NCBI RefSeq assembly: GCF_014652235.1
Contig: NZ_BMYK01000019.1
Span: 62,001 to 126,000 of the forward strand
Direction of reading: 5' to 3'
DNA from: Pseudorhodoferax aquiterrae
Lineage (GTDB): Bacteria; Pseudomonadota; Gammaproteobacteria; Burkholderiales; Burkholderiaceae_C
Length of the DNA stretch: 64,000 nt
Made by a program: the position numbers and the translations under genes
Part shown: positions 53,492 to 63,034 of the stretch, in pieces
Position numbering within the stretch: position 1 is the stretch's first letter
How the letters are laid out: each line of letters opens with the position of its first letter
The notes under the pieces: model-generated
What the model was told of the DNA's origin: nothing
Databases searched by the model: none
What the model saw: the letters and a program-made list of their open reading frames with translations, nothing else

Positions 53492-54718
53492 ATGCCTTCC
53501 TCCCCCGATCTGGCCGCGCCCCGCGGCCTGCCGCCCGGTGCCTTGCTGGCCCTGGGCCTTTGCGCCTTCGGCAGCGCCTTCGCGATGCGTCTGACCGATC
53601 CTCTGTTGCCGCGATTGGCGAGCGAGTTCTCGGTCTCGCTGGCACAGGCGGCGCAGGTCGTCACCGTGTTCTCGATGGCCTATGGGCTGGCGCAACTGCT
53701 GTTCGGTCCGCTAGGCGACCGCTTCGGCAAGTTCCGCGTGATCGGCTGGGCGGCCATGGCCTGTGCGCTGGCCTCGGCGGCCTGTGCCCTGGCGCCCGGC
53801 CATGCCGCATTGGTCGCCGCGCGGCTGGTGGCTGGCGTGGCTGCGGCCGCCATCATTCCGCTGTCCATGGCCTTCATCGGCGACATGGTGGCCTATGCCG
53901 ACCGCCAGCCGGTGCTCGCGCGTTTCCTGGTCGGGCAGATCCTGGGCATGTCCAGCGGCGTGGTCGTCGGCGGCCTGGCGGCCGACCATCTGGGCTTGCG
54001 CCTGCCGTTCTGGGGACTGGCGGTGTGGTTCGTCGCCATCGCGCTGACCATGCAGCGCGTCGGCCGGCGCGTGCCGCGGCCCAGCGGCGCGCCAGTCGCC
54101 GGCCACCCGGTGCGGCGCATGGCCGGCGAGTTCGCCAAGGTGCTGGCCGTGCCCTGGGCGCGCGTGGTGCTGGCCACCGTGTTCCTCGAGGGCGCCTGCA
54201 TCTTCGGCGCCTTCGCCTTCATCGCCGTGCACCTGCACGCGGTGTTCGATCTGCCGCTGGCGGCCGCGGGCGCCACGCTGATGGCCTTCGGGGCGGGCGG
54301 CATCCTGTTCGCGTTCGGCGCGCGGCCGCTGGTGGCGCGCATGGGCGAGACGCGGCTGGCGGCCTGGGGCGGCGCCATCGTCGCGCTGGCGCTGCTGGGC
54401 ATGGCCTGGGCGCCCGCCTGGTGGTGGGCGGTGCCGGGCTGCCTGGCGGCCGGACTGGGCTTTTACATGCTGCACAACACCTTGCAGACCAATGCGACGC
54501 AGATGGCGCCCGAGCGCCGCGGGGCGGCCGTGTCCTCGTTCGCGTGCTGCTTCTTCCTGGGCCAGGCCATCGGCGTGTGGCTGGCCGGCCTGTCGGTGGC
54601 CGAGCACGGCACGCGGCCGCTGATGGTGGTCGGCGCACTGGGCACGCTGGCGGTCGGTGCGGTGTTCGGGCGCCTGCGTGCACGGCAGTCGGCGCGGACG
54701 CTGGCGGCAGCGGCTTGA
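53492..54718 (+). CDS. MFS transporter
   Basis: A 408-residue twelve-span major facilitator protein. Motif A appears as LFGPLGDRFGKFR between spans two and three, and ARLVAGVAAAAIIPLSMAFI resembles drug-efflux-type span four. It is likely a proton-driven exporter, substrate unknown. ATG 53492 gives a full first span. Follows the OmpA lipoprotein by 51 bases; 42 bases before maiA. Confidence 0.87.
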   Translation: MPSSPDLAAPRGLPPGALLALGLCAFGSAFAMRLTDPLLPRLASEFSVSLAQAAQVVTVFSMAYGLAQLLFGPLGDRFGKFRVIGWAAMACALASAACALAPGHAALVAARLVAGVAAAAIIPLSMAFIGDMVAYADRQPVLARFLVGQILGMSSGVVVGGLAADHLGLRLPFWGLAVWFVAIALTMQRVGRRVPRPSGAPVAGHPVRRMAGEFAKVLAVPWARVVLATVFLEGACIFGAFAFIAVHLHAVFDLPLAAAGATLMAFGAGGILFAFGARPLVARMGETRLAAWGGAIVALALLGMAWAPAWWWAVPGCLAAGLGFYMLHNTLQTNATQMAPERRGAAVSSFACCFFLGQAIGVWLAGLSVAEHGTRPLMVVGALGTLAVGAVFGRLRARQSARTLAAAA

Positions 54719-54760
54719 GCGCTGCGGATAATCGCCGCTCCCATTGCAGCCCCTGCCGCC

Positions 54761-55411
54761 ATGAAGCTCTACAGCTACTTCCGTTCCTCGGCCTCCTACC
54801 GCGTGCGCATCGCGCTGGCGCTCAAGGGCATCGCCTACGACTACCTGCCGATCCACCTGGTCAAGGGCGAGCAGCGCAGCGCGCCGTTCGCGGCCCTGTC
54901 CGCCGACCGCCTGGTGCCGGTGCTCGAGGTCGATGGCGTGCCGCTGGCGCAGTCCATGGCCATCATCGAGTACCTCGAGGAAACGCATCCCACGCCGCCG
55001 CTGCTGCCGGCCGCGCCGCTCGCGCGGGCCCAGGTGCGCGCACTGGCGCAGACGATCGCCTGCGAGATCCACCCCATCAACAACCTGCGCGTGCTGAAGT
55101 ACCTGTCGCAGGAGCTGCGGGTCGACGACGACGCCAAGAACGCCTGGTACCGGCACTGGTGCCGCAGCGGGCTGGAGGCGGTCGAGCGCGAACTGGCGCA
55201 GCTGCGCGCAGCCCATGGGCCGGCGCGCCTGTGCTTCGGCGACAGCCCCACGCTGGCCGACTGCTGCCTGGTGCCGCAGATCTTCAACGCGCAGCGCTTT
55301 GCGGTCGACCTGTCCGGCCTGCCGCTGACCATGGCCGCCTACGAGGCCGGCATGGCCCTGCCCGCCGTGCAGCAGGCCCAGCCCTCGGCCTGCCCGGACT
55401 TCGAGGGCTGA
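54761..55411 (+). CDS. maiA: Maleylacetoacetate isomerase (zeta-class GST)
   Basis: A 216-residue glutathione S-transferase-fold enzyme that isomerises maleylacetoacetate to fumarylacetoacetate in tyrosine/homogentisate or gentisate breakdown. The active-site motif reads SSASYRVRIALALKG; the central Cys of the typical SSCSWRVR is Ala. AQSMAIIEYLEETHP and CEIHPINNLRVLKYL are MaiA-typical. GATAAT (54726-54731) may be its -10. Overlaps the next gene as TGATG. Confidence 0.92.
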   Translation: MKLYSYFRSSASYRVRIALALKGIAYDYLPIHLVKGEQRSAPFAALSADRLVPVLEVDGVPLAQSMAIIEYLEETHPTPPLLPAAPLARAQVRALAQTIACEIHPINNLRVLKYLSQELRVDDDAKNAWYRHWCRSGLEAVERELAQLRAAHGPARLCFGDSPTLADCCLVPQIFNAQRFAVDLSGLPLTMAAYEAGMALPAVQQAQPSACPDFEG

Positions 55412-56154
55412 TGGACCTGCTCGTGCCCGACTGGCCCGCGCCTGCCAGGGTCCAGGCGCGCATGAGCCTGCGTGCGGGCGGCGTGTCGGCGGCGCCCTAC
55501 GACAGCCTGAACCTGGGCGACCATGTGGGCGACGACGGCGCCGCCGTGCTGCGCAACCGCGCCTTGCTGGCCGCGCGACTGGGCGCCACGCCGGTGTTCA
55601 TGCAGCAGGTCCACGGCACGGCCGTGGAGCGCCTGCCCAGCCGACATGCCGTGCCGGTGGCCGATGCCTGCATGAGCCATGCGCCCGGAATGGCCTGCAC
55701 CATCATGGTCGCCGACTGCCTGCCCGTGCTGTTCTGCGACACCGAAGGCCGCGCCGTCGCGGCCGCGCATGCCGGCTGGCGCGGCCTGGCGGCAGGCGTG
55801 CTCGAAAGCACGCTGGCGGCGCTGCGCAGCGCCGTGCCGCAGGCGCGCTGGCTGGCCTGGCTGGGCCCCTGCATCGGTCCCTCGGCCTTCGAGGTCGGCG
55901 ACGAGGTGCGCGCCGCCTTCGTCGCGCAGTCCGCCGCCGCGGCCCCATGCTTTCGCGCGCACGCTGACGGCAAGTGGCTGGCCGACCTGCCCGCGCTGGC
56001 CCGGCTGCGGCTGGCGGCAGCGGGCCTGCAAGGCATCCACGGCAACGACGGCAGCGCGCCGTGGTGCACGGTCAGCGACGCTTCACGGTTCTTTTCGCAC
56101 CGGCGCGACCGCGTCAGCGGGCGCATGGCCGCCTGCATCTGGCTCGGCGCCTGA
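55411..56154 (+). CDS. pgeF: Peptidoglycan editing factor / multicopper polyphenol oxidase family
   Basis: A 247-residue YfiH/PgeF (DUF152) protein. The metal and catalytic residues are in FMQQVHGTAVERL, MVADCLPVLFCD, AAHAGWRGLAAGV and LGPCIGPSAFEVGD. It removes wrongly added L-Ser from UDP-MurNAc or acts on purine nucleosides. Start overlaps the maiA stop. Its last 72 bases overlap the end of the convergent membrane protein gene. Confidence 0.9.
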   Translation: MDLLVPDWPAPARVQARMSLRAGGVSAAPYDSLNLGDHVGDDGAAVLRNRALLAARLGATPVFMQQVHGTAVERLPSRHAVPVADACMSHAPGMACTIMVADCLPVLFCDTEGRAVAAAHAGWRGLAAGVLESTLAALRSAVPQARWLAWLGPCIGPSAFEVGDEVRAAFVAQSAAAAPCFRAHADGKWLADLPALARLRLAAAGLQGIHGNDGSAPWCTVSDASRFFSHRRDRVSGRMAACIWLGA

Positions 56155-56382
56155 GGTCTCGCGCAGCGCCTGTTGCTGCGCCGCGAACTCGGCCGCTTCG
56201 CGCGCGCGCAGCAGCTTGCGCCGGGCCGGCGCCAGCATCAGGTAAACCACCAGTGCCACCGGCCCGAGGCCGTAGAGTACAAAGGTCACCAGGGCGCCGA
56301 GCAGCGTGCCCTGCGTACTGGTGGCTTCGGCCACTGCCATCATCAGCGCTACATACAGCCACGCGATCACGACCAGATACAT
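56083..56382 (-). CDS. Small two-span membrane protein, unknown function
   Basis: 99 residues: two hydrophobic spans (MYLVVIAWLYVALMMAVAEA and LGALVTFVLYGLGPVALVVY) then a charged helical tail. I recall similar proteins next to phaC in other Comamonadaceae, but no function is known to me. ATG 56382 chosen; a GTG nine codons upstream is in frame but would overlap the phaC promoter. Its 3' 72 bases lie antisense to the end of pgeF. Divergent from phaC. Confidence 0.75.
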   Translation of the reverse strand: MYLVVIAWLYVALMMAVAEATSTQGTLLGALVTFVLYGLGPVALVVYLMLAPARRKLLRAREAAEFAAQQQALRETSGAEPDAGGHAPADAVAPVRKEP

Positions 56383-56395
56383 AACGTAAAAAAAG

Positions 56396-56425
56396 TTGCT
56401 GCACCTCACAGGGTGCTGCTGTAAT
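56396..56425 (+). promoter_or_regulatory. Promoter of phaC-phaA
   Basis: TTGCTG (56396-56401), 18-base spacer, TGTAAT (56420-56425), the latter five of six to consensus. The spacer holds an inverted repeat GCACC (56401-56405)/GGTGC (56412-56416), a possible operator. The transcript would start near 56432, about 42 bases before phaC. Confidence 0.6.
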
Positions 56426-56434
56426 CAGGGTTTA

Positions 56435-56451
56435 CCCCAGTTTCTCTGGGG
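56435..56451 (+). promoter_or_regulatory. Hairpin in the phaC leader
   Basis: CCCCAG-TTTCT-CTGGGG has perfect 6-bp arms and lies just upstream of the ribosome binding site GAGGAG (56463-56468). It could affect phaC translation or be a protein-binding site. No T tract follows. Confidence 0.5.
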
Positions 56452-56473
56452 GTTTCGAGGTCGAGGAGACGCA

Positions 56474-58171
56474 ATGCATTCTCAAGCAGACTGGGCGCAG
56501 GCCGCCCAGCAGTTCCAGAGCCTGATGGGCGACATGCTGGCCAAGGCCATGCAGCAAGCGGCCGGCACGGCGCCGGGCACACCTGCTGCAGCGCCCATGC
56601 CGGCGCTGTCGTTCGCACCCGACAAGCTGCAGGAGCTGCAAAAGCAATACCTCAGCGAGGTCGGTGCGCTGTGGAGCCAGAACATGCAGCAGTCCCTGCA
56701 GCGCGACAAGCGCTTCGCGGGCGAGGCCTGGTCCGGCAATCCCGTCGCCGCCTTCTCGGCCGCCAGCTACCTGCTCAATGCGCGGACCTTGATGGGCCTG
56801 GCCGATGCCGTGCAGGGCGACGAGAAGACGCGTGCGCGCGTGCGCTTCGCCGTCGAGCAATGGATGGCCGCCTCGGCACCGAGCAACTTCCTGGCCTTCA
56901 ACGCCGAGGCCCAGGCGCTGGCGCTCAAGACCCAGGGCGAGAGCATCGCCAAGGGCATGCAGAACCTGCTGCACGACATCGCCCAGGGCCATGTGTCCAT
57001 GACCGACGAGAGCCAGTTCGAGGTCGGCCGCAACGTCGCCACCACCGAGGGCGCCGTGGTGTTCGAGAACGAGCTGTTCCAGCTGCTCGAGTACAAGCCG
57101 CTCACGGCCAAGGTCTACGAGCGGCCCTTCCTGCTGGTGCCGCCCTGCATCAACAAGTTCTACATCCTCGACCTGCAGCCCGAGAACTCGCTGATCCGCT
57201 ACGCGGTGGAGCAGGGCCACCGCACCTTCGTCGTGAGCTGGCGCAACCCCGACCAGTCGCTCGCGCACAAGACCTGGGACGACTACATCGAGGACGCTGC
57301 GATCCGCGCCATCGGCGTGGTGCAGGACATCACGGGCGCCAAGCAGATCAATGCGCTGGGCTTTTGCGTCGGCGGCACCATCCTGAGCACGGCCGCCGCC
57401 GTGCTGGCCGCGCGTGGCGAAAAGCCCATCGCCGCGCTCACGCTCTTGACCACCTTCCTCGATTTCACCGACACCGGCGTGCTGGATGTGTTCATCGACG
57501 AGAACATGGTCAAGTACCGCGAGATGCAGATGGGCCAGGGCGGCCTGTTGCCCGGCAACGACCTGGCCTCGACCTTCAGCTTCCTGCGCCCGAACGACCT
57601 GGTCTGGAACTACGTGGTCGGCAACTACCTCAAGGGCGAGACGCCGCCGCCGTTCGACCTGCTCTACTGGAACAGCGATTCCACCAACCTGCCGGGGCCG
57701 TTCTACGCCTGGTACCTGCGCAACACGTACCTGGAGAACAAGCTCGTCAAGCCCGGCGCCACCACGGTCTGCGGCGAGAAGATCGACCTGTCCCGGCTGG
57801 ACATGCCGGTCTACATCTATGGTTCGCGCGAGGACCACATCGTGCCCATCGGCGGTGCCTACGCATCGACGCAGCACCTGCCGGGCAAGAAGCGCTTCGT
57901 GATGGGCGCCTCCGGGCACATCGCAGGCGTGATCAACCCGCCGGCCAAGAAGAAGCGCAGCCACTGGATCGGCAGCGACACCAAGTTCCCGCCCAAGCTG
58001 CAGGACTGGCTGGCCGCGGCCACCGAGCACCCGGGCAGCTGGTGGACCGATTGGTCCGGCTGGCTGGCCGGCCATGCCGGCCGCCAGGTCACTGCACCGC
58101 GCGGCTACGGGCGCGCACAATACAAGGCCATCGAGCCCGCGCCCGGCCGCTACGTCAAGGCCAAGGCCTGA
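56474..58171 (+). CDS. phaC: Class I poly(3-hydroxyalkanoate) synthase
   Basis: A 565-residue enzyme that polymerises (R)-3-hydroxyacyl-CoA on granules. The lipase-like box is GFCVGGTIL with nucleophile Cys298; the catalytic Asp is in YGSREDHIVP and the His in GASGHIAGVIN. FVVSWRNPDQSLAHKTWDDY is a class I hallmark. Size matches class I synthases (about 560-600). ATG 56474 follows GAGGAG; the longer frame upstream runs into the promoter. Followed 45 bases later by phaA. Confidence 0.95.
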   Translation: MHSQADWAQAAQQFQSLMGDMLAKAMQQAAGTAPGTPAAAPMPALSFAPDKLQELQKQYLSEVGALWSQNMQQSLQRDKRFAGEAWSGNPVAAFSAASYLLNARTLMGLADAVQGDEKTRARVRFAVEQWMAASAPSNFLAFNAEAQALALKTQGESIAKGMQNLLHDIAQGHVSMTDESQFEVGRNVATTEGAVVFENELFQLLEYKPLTAKVYERPFLLVPPCINKFYILDLQPENSLIRYAVEQGHRTFVVSWRNPDQSLAHKTWDDYIEDAAIRAIGVVQDITGAKQINALGFCVGGTILSTAAAVLAARGEKPIAALTLLTTFLDFTDTGVLDVFIDENMVKYREMQMGQGGLLPGNDLASTFSFLRPNDLVWNYVVGNYLKGETPPPFDLLYWNSDSTNLPGPFYAWYLRNTYLENKLVKPGATTVCGEKIDLSRLDMPVYIYGSREDHIVPIGGAYASTQHLPGKKRFVMGASGHIAGVINPPAKKKRSHWIGSDTKFPPKLQDWLAAATEHPGSWWTDWSGWLAGHAGRQVTAPRGYGRAQYKAIEPAPGRYVKAKA

Positions 58172-58216
58172 CCCGCTTTTCGATTCCCGCAACCCCAAGC
58201 ATCGTTAGGAAGAGAC

Positions 58217-59395
<1,179 letters not shown>

Positions 59396-59417
59396 TCGCC
59401 GCTGGCGCATTGCGAAC

Positions 59418-59442
59418 ACAGGCCCTGCGGGGCCTGTTTTTG
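59418..59442 (+). terminator. Intrinsic terminator after phaA
   Basis: ACAGGCCC (59418-59425), loop TGCG, GGGCCTGT (59430-59437), then T. It lies 22 bases after the phaA stop. Confidence 0.9.
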
Positions 59443-59621
59443 TTTGGGGCGCCCATGCAGCCTGTGCGGCGCGCGGCATGGAAACTGCTTGACATCTCGT
59501 GCCTGCCGCAGCGCCGTGGCGTCGAACCCACGAAGTGCAACGGCCGCACCGGCGCCAGGCATCCGCCCGTATATTGCTGCCGCACCGATCCCAACCCAGA
59601 GGTCATCCCAGGAGTTGTCCG

Positions 59622-61205
59622 ATGAAACGCCGTTCCCTGATCGCGATCGCATCCCTGGCCGCCACGCTGCTGGCGCCCTTGTCGGCCCAGGCCCAGGCCC
59701 AGGCCAGCACCCTGCGCGTGGTGCCCCATGCGAACGTGACCATCCTCGATCCGATCTGGACCACGGCCTTCGTCACCCGCAACCACGGCTACATGGTCTA
59801 CGACACCTTGTTCGGCACCGATGCGGCCGGCAAGGTCAAGCCGCAGATGGTGGACAAGTGGTCCATGTCCAAGGACAGCCTCAGCTGGACCTTCACGTTG
59901 CGCGACGGCCTGGAGTTCCACGACGGCAAGCCCGTCACCAGCGAGGACGTGGTGGCCTCGCTCAAGCGCTGGGCCAGCCGCGACAGCTTCGGCGGCGTGC
60001 TCGCGCGCAGCGTGGACAGCTATGCCACGCCCGACGCCAAGACCTTCACGATCAAGCTCAAGGCCCCGTTCGGCGTGATGCTGGAGGCGCTGGGCAAGCC
60101 CTCGTCCAACGTGCCCTTCATCATGCCGGCGCGCATCGCGGCCACGCCGGGCTCCGAGCAGATCAAGGAACACATCGGCTCGGGCCCGTTCAAGTTCGTC
60201 ACTGCAGAGTACAAGCCCGGTGAGCGCCTGGTCTACGTCAAGAACGAGAAGTACAAGCCGCGCGCCGAAGCGCCCGACGGCACGGCCGGCGGCAAGCCGG
60301 TGTTCATCGACCGTGTCGAATGGGTCGTCATCCGTGACCCGCAGACGCAGTTCAATGCGCTGCTGGCCGGCGAGGTCGACATCATCGAGCAGCCCACCTT
60401 CGAGCAGTACGCCTCGCTCAAGGCCGCCAAGGACGTCAAGCTGGTCGATGCCCAGCCCGACGGCCTGCAGTACATCCTGCGCTTCAACCACCTGCACCCG
60501 CCGTTCGACAACGTGAAGATCCGCCAGGCCGCCATGGTGGCGCTGGGCCAGGAGGCCTTCCTCAAGACCCAGGTGGGCGCGCCCGGCATGTACCGCTTCT
60601 GCAAGAGCATGTTCCCGTGCGGGACGCCGTTCGCGAGCGACGCCACCGGCCCCTTGTTCACGGGCACGGCCAACCCCAAGAAGGCGCAGGAGATGCTCAA
60701 GGAGGCCGGCTACAACGGCACGCCGGTGCTGCTGATGCGCCCGACCGATCTGGCCTCCATCAGCAAGCTGCCGCTGGTGGCCAAGCAGCAGCTGGAGGCC
60801 GCCGGCTTCAAGGTCGACATGCAGCAGATGGACTGGGCCACGCTGGTGGCGCGCCGCGCCAAGAAGGACGCGCCCTCGGCCGGCGGCTGGAACGCCTTCC
60901 TGACGGCCTGGACCGCCGGCGACATCCTGAACCCGCTCACCATGGCCATGATGAATGCGGCCGGCGACAAGGGCTGGTTCGGTTGGCAGGACGACCCGCA
61001 GATCGAGGAGCTCAAGGTCAAGTTCGCGCAGGCCGGCACCGATGCCGACAAGAAGAAGCTGGCCGAGCAGCTGCAATTGCGCGCCTTCGAGACCGCCACC
61101 CACGTGCCGCTGGGCCAGTACAACAACCCGGCCGCCGTGCGCAGCAACGTGAGCGGCATCGTGCCCGGCGGCGCCCAGGTCTACTGGAACATCAAGAAGA
61201 ACTGA
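59622..61205 (+). CDS. ABC transporter substrate-binding protein, family 5 (dipeptide/oligopeptide type)
   Basis: A 527-residue periplasmic binding protein. Signal peptide MKRRSLIAIASLAATLLAPL ends near AQAQA. LTLRDGLEFHDGKPVTSEDVV-like text (here FTLRDGLEFHDGKPVTSEDV) and DNVKIRQAAMVALGQEA are the family 5 hallmarks shared by DppA, OppA and NikA. The ligand could be a peptide or another compound. CCAGGAG precedes the ATG. First gene of the importer; the permease follows after 12 bases. Confidence 0.9.
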   Translation: MKRRSLIAIASLAATLLAPLSAQAQAQASTLRVVPHANVTILDPIWTTAFVTRNHGYMVYDTLFGTDAAGKVKPQMVDKWSMSKDSLSWTFTLRDGLEFHDGKPVTSEDVVASLKRWASRDSFGGVLARSVDSYATPDAKTFTIKLKAPFGVMLEALGKPSSNVPFIMPARIAATPGSEQIKEHIGSGPFKFVTAEYKPGERLVYVKNEKYKPRAEAPDGTAGGKPVFIDRVEWVVIRDPQTQFNALLAGEVDIIEQPTFEQYASLKAAKDVKLVDAQPDGLQYILRFNHLHPPFDNVKIRQAAMVALGQEAFLKTQVGAPGMYRFCKSMFPCGTPFASDATGPLFTGTANPKKAQEMLKEAGYNGTPVLLMRPTDLASISKLPLVAKQQLEAAGFKVDMQQMDWATLVARRAKKDAPSAGGWNAFLTAWTAGDILNPLTMAMMNAAGDKGWFGWQDDPQIEELKVKFAQAGTDADKKKLAEQLQLRAFETATHVPLGQYNNPAAVRSNVSGIVPGGAQVYWNIKKN

Positions 61206-61217
61206 CGACGGGCCCGC

Positions 61218-62171
61218 ATGCTGCGCTTTCTTGCCCAGCGGCTCGCGGCCGTCGTGCCGGTGCTGCTGGTGGTGGCGGTGATCGTGTTCCTGATCCTGCG
61301 GCTCACGCCGGGCGACCCGGCCGCCGTGATCGCCGGCAACAACGCCACCAACGAGGACATCGACCGCATCCGCGAACAGCTCGGCCTGTCCAAGCCGCTG
61401 CTGGCGCAGTTCTGGATCTGGTTCTCGGGGGTGCTGCAGGGCGACCTGGGTTACTCGTTCTATCTGAACAAGCCGGTCACCGAGCTCATCGGCCAGCGCA
61501 TCGAGCCCACGCTCTCGCTGGCGGCCGGCACCTTGCTGCTGTCGGTGCTGCTGGCCGTGCCGCTGGGCACGCTGGCGGCCTGGCGCATGGGCGGCTGGCT
61601 GGACCGCATCCTGTCGGGCTTTTCGGTCGCGGGCTTCTCGATCCCGGTGTTCGTGGTCGGCTACGTGCTGATCTACCTGTTCGCGATCGAGCTGCAATGG
61701 CTGCCCGTGCAGGGCTACCGCCGGCTGTTCGGCCCCTCCTCGCAAGGCGTCGGGCCCTGGGCCTACCAGCTCGTGCTGCCCTGGGTCACGCTGTCCACCA
61801 TCTACGTTGCGCTGATCGCGCGCATCACGCGGGCCAGCGTCTCCGAGGCGCTGACCGAGGACTACATCCGCACCGCGCGCGCCAAGGGACTGCGCGAGAG
61901 CGCGGTGCTGATGCGCCATGCGCTGGCCAACGCGGCCGTGCCCATCGCCACCGTGATCGGCATCGGCGTGGCGCTGCTGATCGGCGGCGTGGTCGTGACC
62001 GAGACGGTCTATGCGATCCCGGGCCTGGGCTCGCTGACGGTGGACGCGGTGCTGAACCGCGACTTCCCGGTGATCCAGGGCGTGGTGCTCTTCTTCAGCG
62101 TGCTGTACGTGCTGGTCAACCTCTTGGTCGATCTGTCGTACCTGGTGCTCGACCCCAGGATCCGCTACTGA
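61218..62171 (+). CDS. ABC transporter permease (DppB type)
   Basis: A 317-residue inner-membrane permease with about six spans: MLRFLAQRLAAVVPVLLVVA starts the first, and the EAA loop that contacts the ATPase is EDYIRTARAKGLRESAVLM. FILRLTPGDPA-like text (FLILRLTPGDPAAVIAG) follows the first span as in DppB/OppB. Start 12 bases after the binding protein; its stop overlaps the next gene as TGATG. Confidence 0.93.
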   Translation: MLRFLAQRLAAVVPVLLVVAVIVFLILRLTPGDPAAVIAGNNATNEDIDRIREQLGLSKPLLAQFWIWFSGVLQGDLGYSFYLNKPVTELIGQRIEPTLSLAAGTLLLSVLLAVPLGTLAAWRMGGWLDRILSGFSVAGFSIPVFVVGYVLIYLFAIELQWLPVQGYRRLFGPSSQGVGPWAYQLVLPWVTLSTIYVALIARITRASVSEALTEDYIRTARAKGLRESAVLMRHALANAAVPIATVIGIGVALLIGGVVVTETVYAIPGLGSLTVDAVLNRDFPVIQGVVLFFSVLYVLVNLLVDLSYLVLDPRIRY

Positions 62172-63034
62172 TGTTCGCAAGGCTCTGGCGCAACAGCGCG
62201 TTCCGCTTCGGCATCCTCGTGCTGCTGGCCCTGCTCGCCGTGGCCATCGCGGCGCCGCTGCTGGGCACGGTCGATCCGGCGGCCATGGACTCGGCCCACA
62301 TCAACACCCCGCGCGGCACGCGCGGCGAGTTCGCGCTGCTGGACGGCAGCACGGTGGCCCACACCTTCTGGATGGGCGCCGACAACTTCGGCCGCGACAT
62401 CTACAGCCGCGTGCTCTACGGCACGCGCACCTCGCTGCTGGTGGCGGCCTTCACGGCGCTGGTGGCGGTTGGCCTGGGCGCGCTGCTGGGCATGCTGGCC
62501 GGCTACTTCCGCGCGGTGGACGTGGTGCTCATGCGCGTGATGGACGGGATGATGGCGATCCCCGCCATCCTGCTGGCCATCGCGCTGGTGGCCGCGCTCG
62601 GCGCGCAGCTGTGGACGGTGGTGATCGCCATCGCCATCCCCGAGGTGCCGCGCGTGACCCGGCTCGTGCGCGCCCTGGTGCTCACGCTGCGCGAGGAGCC
62701 CTTCGTCGAGGCCGCACGTGCGCTGGCCACACCCACGCCCACCATCCTGGCGCGGCACATCCTGCCCAACGCGCTGGCGCCGCTGATCGTGCAGGGCACC
62801 TTCATCGCAGCCTCGGCCGTGCTGACCGAAGCCATCCTCTCCTTCCTGGGCCTGGGCCTGCCGGCCGACATCCCGACCTGGGGCAACATCATGGCCGAGG
62901 GCCGCGTGCAGTTCACCCAGTACCCCGGCAACGTGCTGTTCCCCGCGCTGTTCCTGGTGCCCACCGTGCTGGCCATCAACCTGCTCGGCGACGGCCTGCG
63001 CGACGTGCTCGACCCCAAGTTCGCCAAGCGATGA
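62171..63034 (+). CDS. ABC transporter permease (DppC type)
   Basis: A 287-residue permease with about six spans. FWMGADNFGRDIYSRVLYGT and the EAA loop EPFVEAARALATPTPTI are DppC/OppC hallmarks; the C-terminus LLGDGLRDVLDPK is also standard. It pairs with the preceding permease. Overlaps both neighbours (TGATG at the start, ATGA at the end), so the operon is tightly coupled. Confidence 0.93.
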   Translation: MFARLWRNSAFRFGILVLLALLAVAIAAPLLGTVDPAAMDSAHINTPRGTRGEFALLDGSTVAHTFWMGADNFGRDIYSRVLYGTRTSLLVAAFTALVAVGLGALLGMLAGYFRAVDVVLMRVMDGMMAIPAILLAIALVAALGAQLWTVVIAIAIPEVPRVTRLVRALVLTLREEPFVEAARALATPTPTILARHILPNALAPLIVQGTFIAASAVLTEAILSFLGLGLPADIPTWGNIMAEGRVQFTQYPGNVLFPALFLVPTVLAINLLGDGLRDVLDPKFAKR

